Source: Apostichopus japonicus (taxonomy: Eukaryota > Echinodermata > Holothuroidea > Aspidochirotida > Stichopodidae). From it: DNA of 64,000 nt. Under the pieces are notes generated by a model that was given only the letters and a program-made list of their open reading frames with translations, was not told the DNA's origin and did not search any database. Each line of letters starts with the position of its first letter. Within the stretch, counting starts at the first letter, position 1. The stretch covers positions 21,272,666-21,336,665 of the forward strand of contig NC_092579.1 in the NCBI RefSeq assembly GCF_037975245.1, given 5' to 3'. The position numbers and the translations under genes were made by a program. Shown in pieces: positions 17,230-29,030 of the stretch.

Positions 17230-17488
17230 CGTAAGCATCTGCGTAGCGTGTTTTCTCTCATTTGCCTCAGAATTTAGCACACAAGTCAAGCTACTTAGAC
17301 AAATGCGGAAGTAGATGGCAAGCATGCGTGTGTCTTTTCCTGGTTCTCTGTAGTACACCCCGCGTCAGTGAGACTCGACTACGTAGTGCTAACATTTGTA
17401 GACAGGTGTGCCCAAGGAACTTCAACTCCGTGATTTCGAAGTTGCTAATTCGTATTGAGTTACCAACGTACGCTGGTCTTGAATTGCG
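17230..17488 (+). promoter_or_regulatory. Candidate distal non-coding first exon / promoter of RhoGDI
   Basis: CpG dinucleotides are denser here than in the flanking AT-rich sequence. A good 5' splice site (TTGCG then GTAAGAA) lies at 17488/17489, and TAGGCCTA-type motifs follow downstream, as they do after the ALYREF start. The RhoGDI first coding exon has a splice acceptor at 28942 and so needs an upstream 5' UTR exon. This is the best candidate I see, but the link is inference. Confidence 0.3.
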
Positions 17489-18402
17489 GTAAGAAAAAAA
17501 ATACATCGTGACAACGCTTCTAGTTTTGTTTAAGAATTAAGTTAAAGTTAAGTTTATTCAACTTTGTTAGATCTCCGAGTTTAACATTCAAAATTGTGTG
17601 AAGCATTACCGCCTAGGCCAAACTTACGCCCTATCTACTTCGAAGGACAGTAACGTTAGTGTTACCCTAACAAACAAGTTAAGTAACAAAGTTGGAACGG
17701 ACGCATATTTCATGAAATCTTCATAGAATAGCCTAAATGAGTTATCATCTAAGTCAATTTTAGTTTGGAGAAAATACATTTTTGTTCCATGGTGAGTCAC
17801 ATGTATTCTAATAATACCTTTGACGTTACTAATATTAGTGGTTACTTTGTTGTAAGTTGTACGGTTATCAACAATGGGTTAGGCCTACAGTAGGTCTGAC
17901 TAGTAATGTTAGATTGACCTAAGGATAGTTCAGTTAGGCCTTATACAGTAATACCTTGTACTAGTTAGGCCCCTGGTAACAATGTATCATCCATTCAAGG
18001 ATTTATTTTATTTAACTGCTGGTGGTACTGAACATTTTAAACCCAGGATAGATTACAGACTGGTTGCCTAAATCCATCTAATTTGCTGACCTAGTAATAA
18101 ATTATTGATTAGGCTAGGCTACCCTGACTCCCTGAGCCTATGTAACTTTAATTGACAGTAATGTTAGTATTTTGTGACAGCCTAGTATAGGCTACCTTCT
18201 AGAAATAACCAGAAAATTACATATAATGTTGTAAAGCCTAGAATAGGATCTCGACAGGACAGCAGCATTATTGATTTCCTCCATTGTGAACACACTTTTT
18301 CTAAGCCTTACTAGACTGTTGATAAGTGGGTCTTGTGTCTAGAGACAATTCTTTTTCTAAGCAGGCCTATTTAGACCTTTATTGAATATATTGTGATTTC
18401 AA

Positions 18403-18766
18403 TTAAAGGGTGTGAAGACTCGCGCAAATAGAAAAGTCTAATGCCGGTAATCTGACCTAGGTTCGAATGAAGTGTAACATAAGTGTTAGACACCACCATC
18501 GATCCCAGAAAATACACACACCGCTTGCTACCGTTAGTAATTAGACACTAGTGTACAATCAGTACAGCTGCGGTCAATACCCACCGCACAGTGTAAAAAC
18601 GATACAGCATTGGACATCTCAGGTCCAGCTTAAGATAACAAGCTATCACGATTCATTACTGTCTGCATTTTGTAGCGACACGAACAAAACGTCACTTGCA
18701 AGCAACAGAAAGTTAAATTTTTGAGATGGCCGCACATGGTTTGGGGTGAGTTTTCAATGCCTTTAA
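18403..18766 (+). mobile_element. TTAA-flanked MITE (piggyBac-like), copy 2, complete
   Basis: The element begins TTAAAGGGTGTGAAGACTCGC and ends with the imperfect inverted counterpart gagttttcaatgcctTTAA, giving terminal inverted repeats of about 22 bp and TTAA at both ends. The 364-bp body is non-coding and homologous to 7913-8234 on the opposite strand. Confidence 0.75.
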
Positions 18767-18769
18767 TAA

Positions 18770-21700
18770 TATTGCATATTTGACTACCCAAGCATGGTGA
18801 AAACTCAAATTGTTCTAGCTGAGTGAGATCAATGATATCAATAACTTTAGCCAGAGAAACAAAAGGGAAAAAAACATCTCAAGAATAGAAGTACAGTATT
18901 TGTTTATTAAAATATTTAAATGAACATCAATGTGAATGCTGCCTCCATTGTTACATAATCCGCCCTAGTAACGTTAGTTGTCGCACAATAGGCCAAGTGC
19001 AAAATGAGATCGATTACCAGTTTTAATAGGACAGGACTGAAAAGATGTCATACTTGAGGAAGTTAAATCCCATGAGATTTCAAAATGATTGCATTCGAAC
19101 CATTATAGAATATACACGGCTACAAATTATAATTAAAGTGATAATTGTTTCTTTCTTTCGGGCAAGTTATGTAATCGCTCCGAACATGCAGAAGTTTCAT
19201 CTATTTAGCATGCCAAAGAATGACCCATTGATCTCTCATCGAAATTGGTCCTTCGATTAAAAATTCAGCTTTGAATTTCAAGATCTTGCTTTCAACTTCA
19301 TGAATGACTAATAGCACTTTGAAGTTGTTCCACTGTAGGTTAATAAATGTTGGGGGAATCACCCTTTTCTTAATAATTGGTTATTAACAAACAGCCAAAA
19401 GTTTGTAAGGTCCACATCAGTGAAGATTAAGGGATACACACTTATGTGAAGACAGTATACACAGTATGGCTTGGTGACTCCTGATGAGTATGAGGCAATC
19501 TAACACCTCCGTGCAGACTGCAAATTTGCTATCAACATTTAAAGTCTGCAGTAACTAGGGCTATACAAAGGGAGTTCAAGGTCAACCTCAATGTGAAATC
19601 ATTGCTTTGCTTACTATATAGGAGAGTGGTGAAGTCCAATGATGTCTTTTTCAGATGTTTACCAGCAATGGACTTTGTCAAGGATCTTGCGATACTTTGG
19701 AGTTAATCGGTTTTTGATATTTATTTATCCATCCTATGGTGTATTGTCAACTATTGTATATATTGTGTATCATAGAACAAGGATTTGGTGGATGATGAAC
19801 TACATTTCTGTCTCACTAGTCAGGTACTTCCTCATGGGTTGCTTATCTATTGTAATTCTGCACTCATGCACAGTCTTATTCCAGGGATAATTTATTCAGC
19901 CTCCCAGGGATTGGAGCTAGTCTCACCGTTACACAAATTGCAAATTCCTTGTTACAAGGAAATAACAATTTGAAATTACTCTGTAGTCTATCCCTTATAT
20001 AGGATGGAAGTTAGTATAATACCAAAAAAGTAACCCAGCTTGATTTGTCTTCATAACATTAAGTTTTACGTACTTTTAAATCCTTAATTATAGAACCGTT
20101 GTTGGTGCTCTAGTGGGAGAGATGGGAGCACATTTTTCTGGGACATTACCTCCCAATCCCTAATGCCTACCCCATGGGGAAAAATATCACAATAATATTT
20201 ATAGTAGTTGCCCTCCTTCCCCCCCACCCCCTTCCGCTCCCTCTCCAATATAGTTTGTAGAGAAAAATATGGTTTCTTTGCCAAGTCTCTGGTAATAGTT
20301 TGGTCATACTGCCATTGCAACAGTGTTTCAATAAAAATAATTGTGAGGGTATATTGGATGTCACCAGATATTAAAGGTGTCTAAAGGTAGTAAGTTAACA
20401 CTCCCTGTATCATTTTTGGACTACCGCATTTACTGTTACAACAAGTGCTCGACATCTCCACCACTCTTTAACTTTAAATGCTGGAAATAAGACTTAGTTG
20501 AGTCACACAATATATTTTGGAACTATTCATAGCACATTCACTACCTAACATTCACTGTTTTTTTTTCTTTACCTCTCTTGCACTTTTAATCTGTCTCTAC
20601 CAAGTGCATGTTTTAACTTTCTTTCGATCAACATCCGTGCATTGCATGTGCCTCTCTAAATTATCTAGATATTGGTAAGAACATGAGCAATCCAAAATGT
20701 CATGCCATCTAATTTTTCATTTTGAGAAGAAGAATATACTAGATATCAGATAAATGTAAAATAACCTACATATTACATACATACAGATACACATATATAC
20801 ATACACAGTATCTACCCTGCAAAAAGTTGGTACTTTAATGTTTACATTAGTTGAACGTGCAAATAAAGGAAGATTTAAATGACACATAATGTTTACATAA
20901 TTTCGGTTAATGATATCATCAGTAAGAACTTTTATGACTCTGAAGTGTCTATTGGCAAATTAAATCAGTCAAGAACAATGCAACTTGCAAATACAGCTGA
21001 CTAATTACTAATGTGTATATAAATATGCTATTCTATCGCTTTGCAACTCGGAGTTTCACGAACACATTGAGTTCTTTTCACTGCGGCGATCATCAGGCAA
21101 CTGGATCTTCCAAGGATGACTGTTTCCTTCGTGGAGGGGGGCTTCTTTGAACAGTTGCCATGACGACATTTGGACACAAATTCGCTACGCTTGTTGATTG
21201 AGTTGAAGCTTTTGTCTGCTCTGCTTCTTAATATGAAGAACTTTTCTTCCATACAGAGATTACACTGGTCGGAGCTGTGCTCATGTGTGTAAGAGTGCTT
21301 TAGGATTGCCCAAGAAATGGAGTGATCAATTTTACTTCTGAGAGCTCAGTTACTTTTCAGTGTGATTGTTGTACCTTGCATTGCTATATATGTCTTTGCT
21401 TCACTGTAATAAATGCACAGTATATTACAGGGAATTATTTACTCTAGTATATTGCATTGCAAAATGCTATGCAAAATGATCAAACTGCTGTACAAGTGTA
21501 AATATGTATAGTAGTTTTGCACACAGGAACCATAGTACAGTTCTTCATGAGAGACAAATTTTCAGTCTTCAATAATTGCTACACAATTTGTACACTAAAT
21601 AATACCCTGCATCAACCCAGTCAGTCCTATAGGAAACATTATCCCGGAGACCCGGACAAGCATTTCCTGTTTAGTGTGGGCAGGAAATAAAATACAATAC

Positions 21701-24700
21701 TTTTACACAAGCAACATACGTATGTATAGTATAGTGTAGCTGTCCCGACACATACTCTACCCAAGACTCTTTTCTCCACCCACACCACTTTAATGCAAAG
21801 ATAGTGTTGTCAATCCACCTTATAATTTATGAGCCACCTGATACTTATAAATTATATATACTGTATTGCTCTATTCATCAGTATCACATTTACCAAGAAT
21901 TTGTTGGTACTTTTTTGTGTGTGTACATATTCAATCTATTTACAAGTAAGTTACACGTATCCTTATGGAGTTTAAGCTAGGAACCACAGAAGTAAAAGTG
22001 AAAGCAAAACACAACATACTGCATAGTTGACAAAAGATATTTATTGCATTTTAGACCTGGGATGTTTGCCAATGATCCGGCCCTATTGCACCCAAAGTTT
22101 CACAAGGATAATCATAAAGTATTGTGCGTTCTTCATCCACGAATCCATTCGCCCCGCTTTCAAATAAGAAAACAGATAATTCCTTAACTTATCCCAACCA
22201 ATTCCATCTCCCCTACAGTTTCTGTTAAAGTCTTTCATTATTTCATAGCAGAAAGATTCCTTTGGCCAGAAACTCTAGTATGTATATGTTTTTTTTTTTA
22301 TATTTTATTTTTTCCCTAACTTTTGTGATTGGATTCACTTTAATGAAGTCGAACTGCAGAAATTCCCTTTTCCACAAATAGTATATAAATGATAAATCAG
22401 CCAAATTTTACTAAAATCATTGCACCAATCTTCCTTAAAGTGATACTTTCAACTGTTAACATACAATAGTTTCTAAGTACTACAAAATGTTGGTTATTTA
22501 ACCCTTTCATGATTCTATCCTATCCTAAAAAAGTTGGTTCCCCAGAAAAATTGTCACCTTAGTGTTATTAATCTAATATCTACAAAAGTATGATATCAAA
22601 GAAATTGTTGAAAATTGTAACATGTTCTTCATTTCTTGGAATGATTCTTGGCAATTAAAGTTTATCAACCTGCATCGATGTAGGATTTTAATAGCAGTAT
22701 TGAAAAAGTTTCAAAAGTTCCAAACATGTTATTGACCACATTCTACCAAAATTAATTGCAAAAAGCTAAGTACTGTACTGTTGTTTTAAGTGAATCTTAT
22801 TTTCATTGCTTGTGTTTATTAGGAAACCACATACTGTTAAATATAATATTTTAGTGTATTAATGTTATTTATTTACTTCATTCCTCGCTTACCTGTCTCC
22901 CCACAAATCATCAATTTTCATTTGTGCTATCAGTTATCTCGCTTGATATCATGTTCATAGTACACTTACAAAAGTGAAAATAAGCTCAAGAGGTTGTGAC
23001 TGGAAAAGGAAACTAAAAGTTTGCCTCTATGGTTGTCTTTACAATTGGGAGGGTGGGGGGGGGGGGGTTGAGTATTCAACAATTTCATTGGTTTTAATCT
23101 GTTGTTCATAATGAATTAGGCTTCAATAATTGTATGGAATAGTTGATTAAATGAAAAGATTATACAGTAACTTGTGGAAAAGTGCACGACAGTCTTTGTT
23201 TTGCACTCTGATAGTTTGTGTGCAGTAGAACAGTACAATTAGTATAAATAATTAGCATGCTAGAGTGTCTCATGTCGCTCCCTTCCCAAATGTACCCGCA
23301 CCGATATTTCTTCAGAATTATTTGTTCATGTACAGAAGATCATCGTTCCTTTTCAACGTTTTTATGACCGTCTTTCATCAAGGGAAGGACTTCTCACAGG
23401 ACTTTAACAATGTTTATCCCCTGGTCATTGGTAACTTGGTAACACCATAGTACACCCACATCTACGTGTCCCCTGGAAGATTTCCCATAGGATGCAGGCA
23501 CAAACCAGTAGAGCAAACTATATTTACAAGTTACCTCCCAGGTCCCCATATATACATCTGGGTAAAGAAAGGCAATGGAGATAAAGTGTCTTGCCGAACA
23601 GACACGTCGTAATGATCTGACCAGGAATATAAACTACAATCCTTAGATTACAAGTCCATTGCCTTAGCCATTCGATCATGACACTCTGTGGCTCCATTTT
23701 CATTGAGATATGCTGACAATTGGTAGCGTATGGGCGCATGATGTTTATGCCTAGAGAGTGTCTTGTTACCTAGGCTAAACAGCTACAGTTACCAGTATTA
23801 CTCTAAAGGGGTGCAAATACTCTTTCAGGCCTGCCTTTTTATGATATTCATAATGCTCAATGGGGCATGAGACCATACAATTCTTTTCACAGATTTCACG
23901 TACCACACTCAATGTGCAACTTGGGGAAAATTATTGAGTTGACATTTGTTTTTAAAAAAAATTGTAGGCCAACTAGGCCAGCGGTGAAACTCCTATGAAA
24001 CTGTATTTGGTTATAACTTGTCTAATCAGTTTCATTTCAAATAAGGAAGTAAACTGATAATTTTTTTTAAATACTTCACAATTCGCTTTGTATAACCATA
24101 TGGTTGATACATGCACGAGGAGAGTGTCTGGGCGTCAAATTTTCCATTACAAAATGGAATTGTTAATATTAAACTAGCTCATTTGGTGAAAAGAATATTG
24201 GAAAAGTGTCTTTCATCAACTGAATTTGTTATTTGACTACATGGTAATTCAGGAGATGGTACTCTTAACTTGTCTATAGATATCTAACTCTGTTGTTTGA
24301 TAGAGATCATAGCAACAAGAATGAAGTAATTTTGTAGCTAATAATCTGATCTGTATTAAAAAAAAATAGACTTATAACAGAGAGCATTATAATAACGCTG
24401 TAACAGACTGATTGGTTAATAGTTTTTTGTTTCTGATCTTCTAATTTGAAATGAAGGGGTCTGCTCCACAGGCTTTCACCTTTCTTTGCCTTGACATTGC
24501 TTTTAAATCTATTTGTTATCATATTTTTGCCTTGAGTAGTACAGGTGGGAAGAAGAGAGAGAATTTTGGAAAATTTCCTGAGCTTGTTTAAATCTTTGCG
24601 CCAGTTCTTCCATCTTCAAGATACAGGAGTCCATACTACATGGCTATTTGATCCTCTTTGTCAATTCACTTTGAGCAGTTATTGACAAGTATGCCACACG

Positions 24701-25400
24701 ATCGGTTAAATAGGCATTGCGCTATCGAATATATACAGGAAGGCAGTGATATTTTAAATTCTAATTAAATTTGAGTTTTAGGGGTATATCTATATAACGG
24801 GAATTGACAATGCCATTCTCATCTGCTGTTGTATTCACTACATGCTCAACCTCATGAAGGCAGTAGCATCAGAAGCTATGAGGCCTAACTATTTGGTAGC
24901 TCCTGGATTCTATCCCTCGTGCCCTCCCGGGCCCAACTCGAGTTAAAAAGTGGGGTTTGATGATTGATCCAGAGGCAATCCACTTCTGCTGTTGCCATCA
25001 GAAGTTTTCTTCCAATTGGTTATAAATGGGATAAAACTTTCAGTTGTATTGCCACGTCCCCTCCTCCTCCCCCCCCCCTTCCCCGAATATGGTCGAAAAT
25101 TACATTGCATAAGCTTCTAGTGCAGTGGTCACTGTCTCAGTTGCTCTCCTGTTATAGGAATGACGTGTGTATGCTTGTGAGGGAAATTGTGGAATGAAAC
25201 GTATAATTAAATATACAGTTCTAGTATGCATGGAATACTTTTTACTGCATAATAGGCCTTTTTTCCTTGCAATTCCTGAAGAATGATGTCAACTCATTTT
25301 TACTATAGACACAATCTGCAAGGAGACTACTATATATCTAGGAGGTAGTGAATAGTCCTCATTAAGAGCATTACATTAACAATCATGTGTAAAGCCATTT
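18770..25400. other. Gene-free AT-rich intergenic or intronic DNA
   Basis: I see no exon with splice signals and recognisable protein similarity. Open frames here are short and of skewed composition. One minus-strand frame of 74 codons at 21028-21252 has mixed charge and several cysteines but no recognisable family or splice context. A G-run lies near 23050. Confidence 0.5.
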
Positions 25401-25413
25401 TGATTATTTCATA

Positions 25414-25458
25414 ATGGCATTAGACGTTTCTTTTTGCGCGAGTCTTCACACCCTTTAA
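25414..25458 (-). mobile_element. TTAA MITE end fragment, copy 3
   Basis: Only the last 45 bases remain: ggcattagacgtttc, then tgcgcgagtcttcacaccc and TTTAA. They match the termini of the copies at 7913 and 18403. The rest of the element is missing. Confidence 0.65.
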
Positions 25459-28400
25459 GTACTAAGCAATGATCCTGAATCCCGATTTCAACCACTTTCT
25501 CCACACACCCATCCATCAAACCCTCGATAATCACCTCAAATCCATCCGCCTATTCAAAATGTACGTGCTTCTACAGCAACTTTGTCCGTTTTTGAGGAAG
25601 TTTACCATGTAGGATAAACTTTAAAGTTTTAGTTTTGATTTCTCTGCACAATTCCTCACACTATTTTAGACTATTCACAATCAGTGCTAGCTATATTTAT
25701 CATATATACTATTTCAGATAGTCAATCTTTCAGTACTAGATGTGTCATGTACCCATAGGGTATTGCCAATGCATACAGTACTGGGTGTGTGTGTGTGTGC
25801 ATGGTCACAGTACTACTACAGAGCAGTACGTGTGAGTGAGTACTGTATGTCAGAGTTATTGAGGAAATGGCATTGTATAGCTAGTTGTGCAAATTGGGAA
25901 TGAAACAGGAAGTTCCTATCTGCTCTTCTACTAGACTGTAAAGTCTGTACATCATGATAGGAAGTTGGTTGAGTGACTTTATTGGAAATAGTTATTAGAC
26001 TTTGACATACAGAGCTCTACAGTATCTATACACTGACAAACATAAAGTTATGTTTTGGTCATCAATTTCATCATGTGCCAGTATACTTAATTCTTTCACA
26101 AAGATTTAAGAAAATAGTCCTTGTTCATAAAAGAAACAGCAACACCGATTTAGTAGAGCCTATTAATTTGATTTATATTTATTAGACCTGTAATTACATT
26201 TGAGGGTTCTAACCCCAAGAAGAAAACCAGAGGGGAGATGCAGACGTAGGAAGAAGGGAAACAAAAGAGTGGGACAGGGGAGCTCCTTCAGAAATTTTAA
26301 GCTAAATTTATCCCTGCTTGGTATTAAGAAAGCATGTAAGGTTACTCACTGAGAAGGAATGTGGTGGGATGGGTGGTAGAATGAGAAAGGAGGGCATTGA
26401 TCTGAGGGGTCTGGACATAGAAGGCGCACAATTGCTAAAAGGTTACCGGTTCACTCTTAGCACAGTAGAATGAGAGTGCTAAGGTTGTGAGGAGACAGGT
26501 AAGCTCGTCACTCGTAAATATCCAGACCCGGTAAGTGCAAAGCAGGCTTAACAGCAAATACCCAATCTGTTCAATGTCAGTTGTTGGGTACCCGTTCCTT
26601 CTGTCATGCCCCTCCCCCCACCCCTCCTCCCATAAACTCCTGACCAACATTTACAGGACAAAAGTGGTGAGCCTAGCTGATCTATGATATGGTACTAAAT
26701 TCTACCACACCTTGTTTCTGGACAGTGGTACTTCACTAAGCTATTAAGTACACGTAGGAGATCACTGTATCACGGTTGGCTGCAAATAATCTCTCAAGGG
26801 GTTTCCATAAGGAAGTGCCTTTACAAAAGATACCTTCCTTTTTAAAGGTTACATTTTGTATTGAAATTGTCACAATCTGGTGGTACCTGACCCTTACCAG
26901 GCTTAAGATTTCACAATGTCAGCAACTTTCTGAGAAATTCCTTGCTTATAAAATCATTCGACTAAAAGCAAGTTCCTATAGGCAGTTTCCTTAGATTACA
27001 GCCCGCATCAATTTCTTAACGTATAGGTTTATGGGAAAAACCATGAGTGACAATTGTTACCTGAAATATATATTCGTTGAAAGATGTAATTTGTTCCATT
27101 CAACTCGGCTGCGCCTCGTTGAATGGAACATTCCATCTTTCAACTCATGAAATATTTGCACTATTGCACGAATTGAAACCATTCATTATTTGTTTTATAC
27201 AACACCTTCAAATTTGGATATAATTGGATGTAAAATGCACTCATGCAACAGATTGTTTTGAACAGACAGGTTTTTCTGCTCTCTTACCATTGAAAAAGTG
27301 CTACCAAAAAAGTATAACGCATGGTTCTATCATCATAGCGTGCAATAGAGCGGATTTTACATGCAGTCGACAAGCAATTGACCAATCAAATGGCCGGAAT
27401 ATAATTAGGTGTTGTATAACATCTAATAATTATGTTCTTAATGTCACGAGTGCTCTTTTGTTTTCCTACTGGCAAACGGCCAAATCCATCTAGGCATTAA
27501 GCCAGTAAATAGTTTATATTTTGAAGCCTTCAAGATAAATGTAACTGGAGGCATATTCTGTTACTATACTAGGTTCACTGGAATTCATGATCATGCCAAG
27601 AAGTCTCTGGCTGAAAAAAATTAATGTCTGGCAGATAAAATTCTGCAATCATTTAAACGGTACATGAAGTAGATGACTTGAGTGATAATTTAGACAGTAA
27701 TAAGTGTTCGGTCGCAACTTTGTATCCTGTGAAGAATTAAGATTGTGGTGTATGCCATTACTTGTGAATATTACACATAGGTCTAGCTGTTCCGTTTCTT
27801 ATTCGTCAGAGCTGGAGACAAAGTAGCGACTGAACACTCATTACTGTTTAAAGACTACAGAACTGGAGTTGGTAACAGGTCTACCTTTATCTGCAATACC
27901 TATTACACTGTGTTGACCACTGTAAGGTTCTGTAAATCTCAAAATATTCTAATGTTGGTTGCTAATTGGTTCATTACTGTGATCATACACCTCTCCTCTA
28001 GACATTCTATGGCATTTTTGTTCCCAAACACTGATGGTAGGGTATGCTTGTGAATATCTGTAATGGTCAGAATGCTAGCATCTCAAAGTGGAAATTGTTT
28101 TTCTTCATATCAACTTCAAGTTGTATTTTTTTTTATGTTATATCATGTTTGACATGATCTACATACATGTACTGGTAGAAAATTGGCACATGCAGTAACA
28201 AAAATGTGAAATGAAAGAAATTTCTATAGTACTACTTTGCAAAACTGGTGTTGTAATAGATACAGTCTTGACCAGTATCTAGAATGAAATAGAAGAATCT
28301 CTTGCAGGTACGATGAACTCTTGTTAATGTAATTCCCACTTATGTTTGTACGTTAATTACGGCAGTGAGGGCAAAGCAACCTTTATTGTGTATAATAAGG

Positions 28401-28942
28401 AAGAAACAAATTGTGGTTTTGTTTACATGGTTGGCATGTCATTGAGACATAGAGAAGTACAAAGTGTAACAAGAAGGCAATTATCCACAGAGTTGCATAT
28501 CTCATTGCCAGCAAAACTACACTAAAATATATACATCTGACCTTAGATCATGTGAACTTTGTTACTCAGTTACTCTGGCAACTGCATATTATGATAGCGT
28601 TTGACATTCTCAAGTTGTAGGACTCATAAATATTGTTTTTCGTACATAGCTCTTATGATCATCCTAATGAAATTGATTGAAAAGCAAAGGGATGCTGAAA
28701 GGTTTGTTATCCCTTTGGCTCTATGACATATCACACATTGGCAAAATGGCAGACCCCATGACATGAAGTTTAAGGCATATATCCATAATGGAGTAAGATA
28801 GGTTGAGCTAGCTTTTTCTTCTTCTTTTTTTTACGATTACACATTTTCCTAAGAAATACTATTATTTCACTAATGTTTAAGTGGTTATTAAGTCTCTAGA
28901 GGGTTGTCTCAGTTTTGATCAAAATTCCATCTTATTTGTCAG
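25459..28942. other. Upstream flank of RhoGDI coding exons; microsatellite and palindromes
   Basis: A short GT microsatellite lies near 25786-25800. A palindrome at 27076-27144 and diverged repeat sequence up to about 27530 are listed separately. No gene is supported. If the 17.4-kb exon is the RhoGDI start, this stretch is intron 1. Confidence 0.4.
27076..27144. repeat. Palindrome with short loop
   Basis: The arms gttgaaagatg...tgttccattcaac and gttgaatggaaca...catctttcaac surround the CpG-bearing loop tcggctgcgcctc. Pairing is near perfect apart from a few bases in mid-arm. Such palindromes are typical of non-autonomous fold-back transposons. Confidence 0.7.
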
Positions 28943-29030
28943 GAATTCTTGAAGAGAAGAAACCCAGAAATTGCTGCTTTGAATGTCTCCATCTTAAAAA
29001 ATCTCTTCTTCACATTTTCATAATAGCACA
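28943..29030 (+). other. RhoGDI 5' UTR on the first coding exon
   Basis: A 3' splice site (cttatttgtcag) ends at 28942. The following 88 bases lead to the start codon at 29031 in the context cacaATGG. The acceptor implies that transcription starts in an upstream non-coding exon. Confidence 0.55.

Noticed and set aside
21028-21252. 74-codon minus-strand frame with cysteines
   Set aside because: No signal peptide, family match or splice partner could be seen; a single short exon cannot be excluded but is not supported.
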